A stretch of 64,000 bases of DNA from Mya arenaria (lineage: Eukaryota; Mollusca; Bivalvia; Myida; Myidae): positions 35,969,756 to 36,033,755 of the forward strand of contig NC_069135.1 of NCBI RefSeq assembly GCF_026914265.1, written 5' to 3'. A program made the translations under genes and the position numbers. Under the pieces are notes generated by a model. The model worked only from the letters and a program-made list of their open reading frames with translations. It was not told the DNA's origin and did not search any database. This document shows positions 12,201 through 20,637 of this stretch, one piece after another (within the stretch, counting starts at the first letter, position 1; each line of letters begins with the position of its first letter).

Positions 12201-15200
12201 TAAAAAATGTTCACTTTACCACTGTGAATAACTGAAAATGATATTTTCTTCCAGACCAAACTAGCTCACTGGTAAGCCAGGCTGAGAATATCGCCATTGA
12301 GGGTGCGGCCGGGGCGTTTGACAAGGAGTTCCGTGTGATGGAGGATAACCTGGCTGAGATACGAAGAATCGTGGAGGGTGCAGGCGTATCTTCTTATGAC
12401 GTTGAGGAGTTACAGATGATGATTAAAACCATGAGGTAAATGAGGCGTGAATTTCAATTTATAGAGACATGTTTCATTTGTATTGAAACTCAACTGATTT
12501 GGAATTTGTATCTTTTTTAAAACTTAGCTGAATACTGAATAACTAAATATTGAGCCAACATGAAGCTGGTAATAATATTTTTTATGAATTAAATTAAAAA
12601 ACATAAGATTAGCTTTGAACTAGTTTCAAGTCAAATTTAAAACAGTTTAAAGTCCTAGTGCATTTTAAATACAAAATAAAATTTGAATTTATTATAGTTT
12701 GTTTATAATGCCTTAAGAACAAGCTTAAAATTTGCTATATTTTATGGTATGAAAGAGAATTATGAAATTTTGTTTATCTATGATATTTTGTTTAATATTA
12801 TGCCTTAAGAACTTACTATATTTGCTAATAAATTTATGCCCCTCCTCTGTGCAGGGAGAACCTGACTGCCAACATCGAGGACCTGGATACCATGGATGAG
12901 AACCTCCAGACCACTATGGGTCGTATACAGGAGGGGAACAGTCGCATATCTGCCCTACAGCTAGGTGTAGAGGAACTCAACAAGAAGGCCGAGTTGCTCC
13001 GGAAAAATGCTAGCGATATACAGGCTCAGGACGTTGAAGGTATTGTAGAGACTTGCAACATTTTGAAGAAATGTATGGATTAATGAGTTCAATGGTTATG
13101 TTAAAGCTGCGCTCTAACAGATGGACTGTTTTGACCACTTTTATATGTTTTATTTTAGAATGTCCAATTTTTGCACAAATGTCTGATAACCAGTGATATA
13201 AGACTGCTGAATAAGGATCAGATCACTGTTTGTTTTATGTTGAAATACTCATTTTTCATAATTCGTTAGTAACACTTTTAGCCACAAATCTTCACTTTTG
13301 AAATGCAAAAACTGCGATCTGATATTTTGTCACCAGTCTTATAACAATTGTTTCTAGATATTGACACAAAAATTGGTTCATTCCAAGGCAAAAAAATTAA
13401 AAGGTCAAAAGGGTCAATTTGTAGGAGTGCAGGTTTAAGATCTCATGAAAAAATCCTGAAAAGAATGAGTTTTTTATTTTATTACTTGTAGTGAAATACA
13501 TAAGACTATAAGATTTAGAACAGAGAAATTATTTTTTATCAGATGATTTTTAAATCACAGAAAAAATAAATAAAAATAAATATATGTATGAAATACTTAT
13601 ATTAAAATAAATATATGTATGAAATACTTATATTAAAATAAATATATGTATGAAATACTTATATTGTTCACAGTCCGATTTCTAAAACCTAGATAACTTT
13701 GACATTATTATATATCAATTGCTGAAAATTACTAAAATAAAAATGACTTAATTACTCATATTTTTCACAGTCTGATTTCTAAAACCTAGTTAAATTTGAA
13801 ATTATTATATATCAATAGATGGTTAAATAACTAAAAAAAAAATGACTTAAATACTGGTATTGGTTGATTCTTTTATAACTATTGCAACGTATACCTTTGT
13901 TGGTGGACGTGAAATGCAAAAACTGCGATCTGATATTTTGTCACCAGTCTTATAACAATTGTTTCTAGATATTGACACAAAAATTGGTTCATTCCAAGGC
14001 AAAAAAATTAAAAGGTCAAAAGGGTCAATTTGTAGGAGTGCAGGTTTAAGATCTCATGAAAAAATCCTGAAAAGGATGAGTTTTTTATTTTATTACTTGT
14101 AGTGAAATACATAAGACTATAAGATTTAGAACAGAGAAATTATTTTTTATCAGATGATTTTTAAATCACAGAAAAAATAAATAAAAATAAATATATGTAT
14201 GAAATACTTATATTAAAATAAATATATGTATGAAATACTTATATTAAAATAAATATATGTATGAAATACTTATATTGTTCACAGTCCGATTTCTAAAACC
14301 TAGATAACTTTGACATTATTATATATCAATTGCTGAAAATTACTAAAATAAAAATGACTTAATTACTCATATTTTTCACAGTCTGATTTCTAAAACCTAG
14401 TTAAATTTGAAATTATTATATATCAATAGATGGTTAAATAACTAAAAAAAAATGACTTAAATACTTATATTTTTCACAGACCGATTTCTTAACATTGTTG
14501 AATTTTACCCATCCAGGTGCAATCAACATCACACGAGAGGCTGAACAGAGGTCCCTGCAGGCACAGAGTGTAGTGGATGGCACCAACAAGTACCTAGATG
14601 ACTCTGCCGCTGTTCGTGGCCGTGTAGAGAAAATCCTGGAAGACAACTTAAGTGACTTCAACACAAGTATTGAGAACAACCAGGAGGCCCTCAGAGAGCT
14701 TGACGATAAAGTGTCTATGCTCAGTGATATGCTCCCGGAAATTAATGGCAAAGTAAGTATGGGATACTGGATGGTGAAAATGTGTATCTGCTGTGGTAAT
14801 TAAATACAGTTGAAATCTGGTGGCTCAAATTTGCTTGGCTCAAATTCCTCGTTGGCTCAAACTAGATTTAAAGGACCGATTTCTTTACACTGTAGGTAAA
14901 CGTTTTCGCTTGGCTCTAATTTTCCAAGGCTCGAGGTATTTCCACCGGTCCCTAGGAGTTCAAGCGAACAGGGTTCAACTGTACACACAAAGTTAATTAA
15001 ATAAACACAAACTTTAATGGTTTGATTACTGTTGTCATTTTATCGAATAAGCGCCATTGATACCAGTACATCATGTTGAAAATATTTCAGAATTTTGCTT
15101 AATGAAGTGTTTAAAGCCATATTTTTACCTTTTTCTGCAGGTGTGTGATCGTTCAGGTGACCCATGTGATGATGTGTGTGGCGGGGGTGGGTGTGGCTCT

Positions 15201-18200
15201 TGTGGAGGGCCCAGCTGTGAAAAAGGGGCTGTTACCAGGGCAGATAATGCCCTGGACCTGGCCATGAAGGCAGAAACTCTCCTGAATGTAAAGGAAAACA
15301 ATGCTCAAGGACTTGCAACAAATGTAAGTGTTGAACCCACATTGTATTGAATTGATCAGAATTTTGATTTAATTTTACAACAACTTCCAAATTTGATTGT
15401 TGCTGTTTTAATTCTGTATTGTTAATATTATTGTTAATTTTATTTTATCACCAATACATTTTGGGTTCATAAATTGGACACAGGCGTTAAATTTGACATC
15501 AATGCATCATGTTTATAAAGGCAAACACAGTATATGAGATTCACATTACATTTCTAAGAAGCCCCTCTCTCTGTCCAGGTTTCCCGTGCCCATGACCTTT
15601 CCCAGATGGCCAAAATGGAGGCCCAGATGGCATTTGCTGAGGCGTCGAAGGCCAAGACGGCCTCAGAGGACACGAGAGCTGACCTAGAGAAACTCCTGAC
15701 TGATGTGAGAGATTTCCTGCAGCTGAATGGGGCAGAACCAAAAAACATAGAGGCTGTGAGTATTGAACACTATCTGGATTATACATATGACCTCATTGAA
15801 AGAGTTTAAAGGTTCATTGTGATCAATTTTTGACCGTCGTCCCATCATATACCTTTGCTAGTCTATGTCTTGTGTATGTTTTTCCGAAATAAATCACACA
15901 TAAATTGTCAGTGTTTAAGTAAATGTGTGCCATTTTCATTCAAACTTGCCATGCCTGTCTAGCAAAATATTTACTCAAGTACTTCTCTAAGGCCGAAGTA
16001 AATTTTTTATTTGGATCGGGTTACTTGACCCTACCTACAAAATAGGCGCTGACCTCACCGTTTTTAGTCATTTGTCAATTAAAAAGAAATTCAGTTGTTA
16101 AGTTTTGTGTTTTAATATATAGTTTAAAACCTTTTAAGCTCAATACCAGATTACTTTATCACCACTCTCCAATAATGACAATAACGTTCTTATATAAAGC
16201 TTTTTGGAAATGGATGTAACCCTAACCAAACCATTATTTTATTTGGCCCAACACATTTGTTTCAGACCGCGAATGAGGTACTGGCTATGACAATCTCGCT
16301 ACAGCCTGAGCAGGTGATCCAACTTGCCCAGGAGATTAACCAGACAATCCAGGGTCTACAGAACATCGACAACATCCTTGATGACACACGTGAGGACCTC
16401 GGCACTGCTGAGAAGCTCAAAGAGAGAGCAGAAAATGCCTCGTAAGTGATATGTGTAATTTATTTTTAGCTCGACAATTCAAAGAATAAGGATAGCTATA
16501 CTACTCATCCTAGCTTTGGCATCAGACCTTGATTAAGGTTTGCATGTAAGCAATTTCAAGTCATTATCTCGGCAAATACATCATGTATTGCATTAAAACA
16601 AAGATATATCCAACCTGATTAATTTATGAAGTGAGATAATGCAAATGAATATTATGCAAAAAAATGGGCCTTTATTATTTGACTAAGAAATTCTGCTTAA
16701 TGTTTTGCATGTAATCGCATTAAAGTTAATATATCTCGGCAAATACATCATGTATTGCATTGAAACTTTAGACATGTGTTCCCAACTATCCAACTTATTT
16801 AGTTAATGAAGTTAGATAACTCTATCTTAAATTTAATATGAAAAATGGGCCGTTATTTTTCCTCTAAGCAGCTCTGGTTAATGTTTTAAGGTATTGTCAG
16901 CACAAATAGGTTAATATCTCAACAACTACTTGATGTATTGCATCGAGACTTGATACAACAGTTCTCAGTTAGATAACTCTATACACATAACGGTTACTTT
17001 ATTTAACCTAATGCCTTTGTATGTTACTGATACTGATTGGCACCAAAAAAATTTTTTCTGTAATGAATTTCAGAACAATTATTTAATAAAATGTTTTACT
17101 CTTTGATATTATAATTGTAAAAATAATACCAAAATGTAAAAAAAAATTGAGTCGGAGACCGGGTTCGAACAGGTGTCGCCAAAATTTCAGTTCAGTGTTG
17201 TATCCACTGTGCTACAAAGGCTTACCCTAAACAGTAGGGATATTTAAGCTATATACCTGACTTGGTAATATCACGTGATAACATCGACTAGCCAATCATG
17301 CATAAGGAATGAATTCTACTAGGTAGGCATACCTAGTAATCTTTTTTAATGGAAAAATACGTAAAAGCTGCGAAAGATAAATTAATTGTAAGCTATGTGG
17401 TACTTCAGTTAGTAAGTTTCAATGCATTGTACACATAGATAGCAAGTTTATATCAGTTTTCGACAATTTTCTCTTTTTTTTTCCCTATTTCATCATACAG
17501 AGTACAGCCCCTTTAAGACTTCAATTTATCTGTAAAGCATATCAGAACTTGTAGTATGTACAAAAAAATTATTTCTTTGACATGCAGAAAGGCAGCAGCA
17601 GCCATCTTGGACATAGCCCAGGGTGTTTTGAAGGCACTGAACGGCTCAAAGGAGGCTCAAGACAAGGCTAAGATGGCCATCGACCAAGCCGACAGTGACA
17701 TCAGCGATGCCCAAACCGATCTTACACAGGTAACTTGGAAAAAACAAGGAAAATGTGTCTAATCTTTTGCTGTGTATGCTTTTATGACAGATATATTTCT
17801 GAAATAACATAAATAATTGTTTTCCTTGTATTTGATTTACCCGCTTTCATGTCAAATTATTGCCGAATTATTATCGAATGAGTAACTAGGATTGGTATTA
17901 AGCTGGTTTACTGGTTCAGGGAGGATAATATTCAGGATTAATCCAAAAATCAGGATTGAGAGCTTTCATTATGTCTCCCCGATTCATGGGAAGTCATATT
18001 GTTTTTGCCCTGTCCGTCAGTCCGTCCGTCAGTCCGTACATCACACTTCGTTTCCACTGAATAACTATAGAACACTTAGACCCAGGAACTTCATACTTGG
18101 TATGCTTTCGGTTTGTATGTATCCCCTTAATTTTCCCTTCAGATCGAGTCAGAAACTACGGCCGCAGAGGAGAAGTCTAAGAACACGATGGACAAGGTGG

Positions 18201-20004
18201 ATACGTTGCGGGAGAACCTGGACGGGCTACAGACAAAGATTACCGAGAATGAGTTCAAGGTGAAAAATGCCGAGGACACAGCTAATGAGGCAGAAAACCT
18301 CGCTAACCAGGCATCTACGGTAAGGAAATTGTTTAGTACAGTGTTGTAGCACTTAACATGTAGGGGCCCTCGTATTAAGGATCGTATGATGACTTTTTTT
18401 GAATCAGTATCCCAGAGAAAGAACGATATATATTTTAATACAAAATCTAAGAATGAAGTTGTAAGAGCTAGAGTATTAAAATTTGTTAAGTAAAACTTTC
18501 AATTCAATTTGTGGAAATATTATTGAGTTGATTTTATGATATGTTGTCAAATATGTCATTAAGTGGCCTTGTAGTGTCCATTTTGGGCCGAAATTGAAAA
18601 CCCCACATATTTTTCGGTCCAAATTTTAAGCCATTTTCTGTAACTGCAACCGGTCCGGCAAAGTCAAAATCAGTTCAGACCGGTAAATTGCCGGTTTTTA
18701 GAAGCCCTGAATATATGTGTAAAACTGCTTGATATGCTATCATAGGATGGAATGCAATCAAATGTCTTCATCAACCCACAACATTATCTCGAGAAATAAA
18801 CTAAGTTTGAAACTGAAAACATAAAATATAATTAGTTAGTTTAAAAAATATCTATTTTCATGAAAATATATTGAAAATATATATAACATAAATGATATTG
18901 TAATGATTGAGTAGGAATAGCTAAAAGGTTATATTTTAACATCTGGTCCTCTATCAAATGAATTATAATAATAAGTTGTTTATTTAATGATTTTTGTGAA
19001 GTTTAATGAATTATAGTGTAATCAAAATAAAATTTCATCAAATTTTCACCTTTTTTTTCTGTTTGTTTATCAATATGATGCGGAAATGATTTAGACCACA
19101 TAATAAATTTTTTTTATCACTGGATTGGAAATTCAATTCTCTACAATCTTTACAAAGCTCACTTATTGATTAAACCAAAAGAAATACCAAGAAAATAGGT
19201 TTGTAATACATTAGGGTCAATATTCCAATAATGACCAATATATACGGGTACTGATATGTACTGATAAGCCATACACTGGCAGGCCTATTATGGCTTGTTT
19301 TGACATGAAGAAAATGGTTAATTGATTTCACCATATTAGTCATACACTTTTCGTGCTAGCACTGCCACTGTATAATGAGGTTTTCCCTGTTATTTCAAAA
19401 CTTATTACATTTTATATAATGATAGATTTTTTTATTTGATTTTCAGAAAGCACAAAGTCTTGAAGATCAGTACCCAGATGTTTTGAATAAACTGAACGAC
19501 AAATACAACTCGACTGCTGATGCCAAGAGCAGGGTGGAGAATCTGAGAAAGCGTGCCGATGACCTGGCCACAGAATCTACTGCCAAACTGAAGAAATTAA
19601 GAGGTGTGTATGCCCTTAACAAAGCATGAAATGGACATAAATAACTGTAAAATTTTAATTTAGTAGTTTTGTTGGTCAATTTTAATTAATGAAAACTAAA
19701 AACATTTGCAATGCATGTATTTTAAGGAAATAGAGATCCTTTTTAATACCAGACTCCCAAGAGATTTCTTTTAAAAGTTACCATTTACCGGTATGAATGC
19801 TTATAAATTGTGTTAATATTGTATATTTTTGCAATGTCTAAGACTGATTTCTCTTTATTTCCAGATATGAACACGGAGTTTGAGAATTATGAACAGCAGC
19901 TTGTTAAGCTAACCAGTCGTATAGATGAATATAATGCTAATATGACCAAATACTTGGAGGCTATTCAACAGAAGGCCAATGACTATAGAACATGTACAAC
20001 ATAG
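112..20004 (+). CDS. LAMB1: Laminin subunit beta (LAMB1-like), 3' part of gene, 23 exons
   Basis: Secreted basement-membrane protein; the beta chain pairs with alpha and gamma chains in the laminin trimer. The 5' end (LN domain and first LE modules) lies before the window. The 23 exons join in phase to 3929 nt, about 1308 residues plus stop, matching the length expected from LE4 to the end of human LAMB1 (1786 aa in all). Order: LE4-5, LF domain, LE6-13, coiled-coil domain II, a six-Cys beta knob, domain I, and a C-terminal Cys four residues from the end as used in inter-chain disulfides. The LF domain and beta knob are specific to beta chains and exclude alpha and gamma. Two introns hold splice-junction minisatellites (6691-7292, 9718-10075). 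LAMB1 rather than LAMB2 is a naming choice; invertebrates usually have one LAMB1/2 ancestor. Confidence 0.95.
634..835 (+). repeat. tRNA-derived SINE, family A, copy 1
   Basis: Starts near a TTGGTTTGTC head, with an A-box-like GTTAGCGCAGTG and a degraded B box, then a body with GCGCATGTGAGTTTGG and GTGGTCACCAAG shared with the copies at 24067 and 27828. Molluscs carry such SINEs; I did not name the subfamily. Confidence 0.75.
921..1136 (+). CDS. LAMB1: LAMB1 window exon 2: end of LE4, LE5, start of LF domain
   Basis: 72 codons, phase 0 at both ends. Contains [19 protein letters not shown], close to the LE4/LE5 junction of vertebrate LAMB1, then a full LE5 and the LF start ([12 protein letters not shown]). 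Confidence 0.95.
1715..2044 (+). repeat. Inverted-repeat element, GGCCTAAAAAA family, copy 1
   Basis: Ends are inverted copies (AGGCCTAAAAAAAC and TTTTTTTTGGCCTA). The interior repeats the 'accctacctacc' theme on both arms. Related sequence at 15990-16249 and 33132-33294. No coding capacity. Confidence 0.65.
2167..2322 (+). CDS. LAMB1: LAMB1 window exon 3: LF domain
   Basis: 52 codons, phase 0 to 0, acceptor ttacag and donor gtaagg. Encodes [19 protein letters not shown] and [12 protein letters not shown], which match the IPSWTGAGFVRV and EYDILIRYE blocks of the LAMB1 LF domain. Confidence 0.93.
2577..2735 (+). repeat. tRNA-derived SINE, family B, copy 1
   Basis: GTGTGAGAGGGGTCTACTGG head with GTATAAGTGTCCACCTCTC and a B-box-like GTACGATCCCC; same family in reverse at 11515-11668 and in two pieces at 37985-38064 plus 39001-39025. 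Confidence 0.65.
3559..3679 (+). CDS. LAMB1: LAMB1 window exon 4: LF domain
   Basis: Phase 0 in, phase 1 out, donor gtaggt. Encodes [11 protein letters not shown], then [15 protein letters not shown], matching the CGNTIPDDDNQVVSL block of human LAMB1. Confidence 0.93.
3715..3950 (+). repeat. Inverted-repeat element, GGGCC..TTTCT..AAACT family, degraded copy
   Basis: Left end GGGCCGATTTCTGGAAACT followed by TATCAGGATTAAACTAAGCT matches the left ends at 23103 and 27019. The right end is not clear. Confidence 0.5.
4566..4693 (+). CDS. LAMB1: LAMB1 window exon 5: LF domain
   Basis: Phase 1 in, phase 0 out. Encodes [19 protein letters not shown], matching the SRYVVLPRPVCFEKGTNYT stretch, and ends TVLIDS. 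One N-glycosylation sequon (NYS). Confidence 0.94.
4694..5404. other. Laminin intron 5, no gene found
   Basis: Intron sequence only. On the - strand, 5117-5305 reads a short Cys-pair stretch (CKWC then CQSC) that could be a decayed transposase zinc-ribbon, but nothing around it supports a gene. Confidence 0.5.
5405..5594 (+). CDS. LAMB1: LAMB1 window exon 6: end of LF domain
   Basis: Phase 0 in, phase 1 out, donor gtatgc. Encodes the C-terminal LF block with [29 protein letters not shown], matching YRCLENS..VCRNIIFSISALLH. A 21-bp minisatellite begins about 80 bp into the following intron. Confidence 0.93.
5672..6332 (+). repeat. 21-bp G-rich minisatellite in laminin intron 6
   Basis: About 31 units of 21 bp (core GGGACAGGGTGTTGGAGGAA plus A). 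Two truncated units (near 5722 and 5904) and one extended by GGAAA (near 5815) shift the frame. Because 21 is a multiple of 3 and the unit has no stop, long open frames arise on both strands; none joins the laminin reading frame by a splice, so they are not genes. GGG/GG runs could form G-quadruplexes on the coding strand. Confidence 0.97.
6691..7292 (+). repeat. 37-bp minisatellite of 3' splice sites at laminin exon 7
   Basis: About 16 copies of a 37-bp unit, the last overlapping the true start of exon 7 at 7271. Each unit reads CCTGACTGGTTCCCTGTATT then TCAG and ATTGTGACTGTGA: branch-point-like CTGAC, pyrimidine tract, AG and the first exon codons. AG acceptors lie near 6698, 6735, 6772, 6809, 6866, 6900, 6937, 6974, 7011, 7048, 7085, 7122, 7159, 7196, 7233 and 7270. 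Confidence 0.95.
7271..7414 (+). CDS. LAMB1: LAMB1 window exon 7: LE module 6
   Basis: Phase 1 in and out, donor gtaagt. Encodes one eight-Cys LE module with the LAMB1-like tail [16 protein letters not shown]. Its acceptor is the last of about 16 near-identical copies in the array at 6691-7292. Upstream copies reach TGA 14 codons in, so only the last gives full-length protein. Confidence 0.95.
7572..7713 (+). repeat. Inverted-repeat element, GGCTCGAA family, copy 1
   Basis: Left end AGAGTCAAACTCTGTTGGCT and right end TGGGGTTCCACTG are diverged inverted copies; TTGGCTCGAAC and GGCTCGAGG motifs match copies at 9271, 14817 and 42751. Confidence 0.6.
7799..8030 (+). CDS. LAMB1: LAMB1 window exon 8: LE7 and most of LE8
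   Basis: Phase 1 in, phase 2 out. [20 protein letters not shown] opens LE7; [20 protein letters not shown] opens LE8. Sequons NLT and NTT are present. Confidence 0.95.
8031..8863. other. Laminin intron 8, nothing recognised
   Basis: AT-rich intron without an open frame, array or inverted repeat that I could support. Confidence 0.5.
8864..9027 (+). CDS. LAMB1: LAMB1 window exon 9: end of LE8 and LE9
   Basis: Phase 2 in, phase 1 out. [20 protein letters not shown] and [19 protein letters not shown] match the LAMB1 CLAGYYGDP and CPDGPDSGRQFARSCYQDP blocks. Confidence 0.95.
9271..9446 (+). repeat. Inverted-repeat element, GGCTCGAA family, copy 2
   Basis: CAGTGGAACCATGTTGGGTC at the left, GTATGGGTTTTGACTG then TA at the right, inverted to each other; interior GAGCCTCGG and TTCGAGCCAAG shared with the other copies. 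176 bp, non-coding; ends and TA flank resemble Tc1/mariner-pogo miniature elements. Confidence 0.7.
9493..9717 (+). CDS. LAMB1: LAMB1 window exon 10: end of LE9 and LE10
   Basis: Phase 1 in and out. Encodes [13 protein letters not shown], then [20 protein letters not shown] and YYGDAL, the LE10 signature. Its donor gtgagtagca is echoed by ~70-bp tandem copies downstream to about 10075. Confidence 0.95.
9718..10075 (+). repeat. ~70-bp tandem repeat beginning at laminin exon 10 donor
   Basis: About five diverged copies of a unit with ACAGTTTTGTCTTCAGAGAA, GGCTGAAGTTGAATTGACTG and TTGAGTAGCAG. The true donor context AATTGTATCGGTGAGTAGCA resembles the unit join AATTGTTGAGTAGCA, so the array seems to start from the exon edge. 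Confidence 0.8.
10246..10445 (+). CDS. LAMB1: LAMB1 window exon 11: LE11 and start of LE12
   Basis: Phase 1 in, phase 0 out. Encodes [20 protein letters not shown], equivalent to QCLCLPNVIGQNCDRCAP, then [15 protein letters not shown]. The second-last Cys of the usual CDRC is Met-Ser here, so LE11 lacks one expected Cys. Confidence 0.94.
10555..10910 (+). repeat. TTAA-flanked inverted-repeat element, copy 1
   Basis: Left TTAAAGCTGCACTCTCAAAG, right ATCTGTGAGAATGCAGCTTC, inverted copies. Interior has the family motif AAGATTGATGAAAAAAGGTC. TTAA at the start suggests a piggyBac-type target site. No open frame. Confidence 0.75.
11070..11166 (+). CDS. LAMB1: LAMB1 window exon 12: LE12
   Basis: Phase 0 in, phase 1 out, donor gttagt (weak at +3). 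Encodes [19 protein letters not shown] and [10 protein letters not shown], matching [19 protein letters not shown] and LFWGDPDVEC. Confidence 0.94.
11515..11668 (-). repeat. tRNA-derived SINE, family B, copy 2
   Basis: On the - strand it reads GAGAGTGGTCTAGTGGTATA (A box) and GTGGGTTTGATCCCCACCAG (B box), then a body like that at 2577-2735. Confidence 0.75.
11719..11910 (+). CDS. LAMB1: LAMB1 window exon 13: LE13 and start of domain II
   Basis: Phase 1 in and out, donor gtgcgt. LE13 ends [20 protein letters not shown], the CxxCFxxWD transition into the coiled coil. Confidence 0.95.
11911..12254. other. Laminin intron 13, nothing recognised
   Basis: Short AT-rich intron; no repeat or open frame supported. 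Confidence 0.5.
12255..12435 (+). CDS. LAMB1: LAMB1 window exon 14: coiled-coil domain II
   Basis: Phase 1 in, phase 2 out. Heptad-like helical sequence rich in E, A, V and R with no Cys; follows LE13 as in laminin beta chains. Confidence 0.92.
12436..12854. other. Laminin intron 14, nothing recognised
   Basis: AT-rich intron; two short partial self-repeats (ATTATGCCTTAAGAAC and similar) but no element. Confidence 0.5.
12855..13039 (+). CDS. LAMB1: LAMB1 window exon 15: coiled-coil domain II
   Basis: Phase 2 in, phase 1 out. Helical, with [18 protein letters not shown]. Sequons NLT and NAS. The next intron holds a 611-bp-period duplication. Confidence 0.92.
13101..13438 (+). repeat. TTAA-flanked inverted-repeat element, copy 2
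   Basis: Begins TTAAAGCTGCGCTCTAACAG and ends GGAGTGCAGGTTTAA, inverted. Interior keeps GATATAAGACTGCTGA and an inverted counterpart TCACCAGTCTTATAAC, so the element can fold on itself. Its 3' part was copied to 13911-14048 by the local duplication. Confidence 0.8.
13300..14464 (+). repeat. Tandem duplication, 611-bp period, in laminin intron 15
   Basis: 13300-13854 recurs at 13911-14464 with very few differences (one A/G change and an A-run length seen by eye). It spans the 3' part of a TTAA element and an AT-rich stretch with three 32-bp repeats (AAATAAATATATGTATGAAA core). Confidence 0.95.
14517..14752 (+). CDS. LAMB1: LAMB1 window exon 16: coiled-coil domain II
   Basis: Phase 1 in, phase 0 out, donor gtaagt. 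Contains [20 protein letters not shown], aligned with human RDRVEDVMMERESQF. Sequons NIT and NTS. Confidence 0.92.
14817..14981 (+). repeat. Inverted-repeat element, GGCTCGAA family, copy 3
   Basis: Flanked by TA on both sides; left CAGTTGAAATCTGGTGGCTC, right GCGAACAGGGTTCAACTG. Shares GCTTGGCTC and CTCGAGG motifs with copies at 9271 and 42751. 165 bp, non-coding. Confidence 0.75.
15141..15323 (+). CDS. LAMB1: LAMB1 window exon 17: laminin beta knob
   Basis: Phase 0 in and out. Encodes the Cys-rich Gly-rich loop (six Cys within [20 protein letters not shown] and the GPSC after it) that separates domains II and I only in beta chains, then the start of domain I ([17 protein letters not shown]). 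Confidence 0.95.
15579..15755 (+). CDS. LAMB1: LAMB1 window exon 18: domain I coiled coil
   Basis: 59 codons, phase 0 in and out. Alanine- and lysine-rich heptads ending [20 protein letters not shown], matching human LIKQIRNFLTQDSADLDSIE. Confidence 0.94.
15990..16249 (+). repeat. Inverted-repeat element, GGCCTAAAAAA family, copy 2
   Basis: AAGGCCGAAGTAAATT at the left and ATTTTATTTGGCCCA at the right, with a GACCCTACCTAC interior and ACCCTAACCAAACC near the right end. More diverged than the copy at 1715. Confidence 0.55.
16266..16441 (+). CDS. LAMB1: LAMB1 window exon 19: domain I coiled coil
   Basis: Phase 0 in, phase 2 out. [20 protein letters not shown] matches ANEVLKMEMPSTPQQLQNLT of human LAMB1. 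Sequon NQT. Confidence 0.94.
16540..16985 (+). repeat. ~165-180-bp tandem repeat in laminin intron 19
   Basis: ATCTCGGCAAATACATCATG recurs near 16566 and 16732, and a diverged form (ATCTCAACAACTACTTGATG) near 16914. The same family appears in reverse orientation in ZMYND10 intron 8 (30320-30860). Confidence 0.65.
17140..17232 (-). repeat. tRNA-like SINE fragment, family C
   Basis: On the - strand: GTAGCACAGTGGATAC (A box) and CTGTTCGAACCCGGTCTCC (B box). Too diverged between them to be a functional tRNA. Confidence 0.55.
17588..17729 (+). CDS. LAMB1: LAMB1 window exon 20: domain I coiled coil
   Basis: Phase 2 in, phase 0 out. [20 protein letters not shown] aligns with AQVAAEKAIKQADEDIQGTQ. 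Sequon NGS. Confidence 0.93.
17975..18120 (+). repeat. CCGTCAGTCCGT dispersed repeat fragment
   Basis: GTCCGTCAGTCCGTCCGTCA core with a flank (ACTTCATACTTGGTATG) of the type seen dispersed in mollusc genomes. It ends just before the acceptor of laminin exon 21. Confidence 0.45.
18143..18319 (+). CDS. LAMB1: LAMB1 window exon 21: domain I coiled coil
   Basis: 59 codons, phase 0 in and out. Starts [10 protein letters not shown], equal to the human IESETAASEE block. Confidence 0.94.
18320..19446. other. Laminin intron 21, nothing recognised
   Basis: 1.1 kb of AT-rich intron; no open frame, tandem array or clear inverted repeat supported. Confidence 0.5.
19447..19603 (+). CDS. LAMB1: LAMB1 window exon 22: domain I coiled coil
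   Basis: Phase 0 in, phase 1 out. [20 protein letters not shown] and [16 protein letters not shown] align with LDEKYKKVENLIAKKTEE and EAKTLLAQANSKLQLL. Sequon NST. Confidence 0.93.
19865..20004 (+). CDS. LAMB1: LAMB1 window exon 23: end of domain I and stop codon
   Basis: Phase 1 in, ends with TAG at 20002-20004. [20 protein letters not shown] precedes a C-terminal CTT; vertebrate LAMB1 ends STCL, so the terminal inter-chain Cys is kept. Confidence 0.95.
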
Positions 20005-20631
20005 TTACGTATAGGGCATTAGTTATAAAGCTGACTTTCACTGAGGACAATTGCAATATTTGATCTGTTTTGTGTGTAAATTGATTTTGTGCGACGTATT
20101 TTGGATGTCGGCTGACTGACAGATTCACTACAGCTGTGAAACGCCTCTCGACTTTTTCTTGAATTAATTTCATTTTTGTTGTTCAAGAGATTGTGTTTCC
20201 AAAGCAAAGGAATGTCCGGACCAAAGAAACTCTGATATGTAATGTACAGTGAAAACCAAACAATGTATAAATATCTACTTAATGGATCGAAATAATAGAC
20301 AAGTAAGCCAACACCTTAGGGAGGGATAACTGAGGACTGTTGTCAAGATGTTCCGATTTACTTTTCTCATTTTGACTGGAAAAAAATCTAGTGAAACTGA
20401 CAGTAGAAAGTTGGTGTGGAAACTAATGCAATTAAATTTGCGTAAGATATCTACCAGTATATGCTTTATGTGACTGTAATGTGAGTTTCATTCAATGGGC
20501 TGTTTCAGTAAAGATTTAAAGTCGATTTTAGTCGTAAATTGAAATTATCTTAGTGTTATAGTTGCATTATTTTGCTACATATTTGAGTGAACAGAAATTG
20601 AGCCAGTATTTAAAATGAATGCAAAGTTAAG

Positions 20632-20637
20632 AATAAA
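20632..20637 (+). terminator. Candidate poly(A) signal, LAMB1 proximal
   Basis: AATAAA about 630 bp after the laminin stop codon. A second copy is at 20698-20703. Confidence 0.35.
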
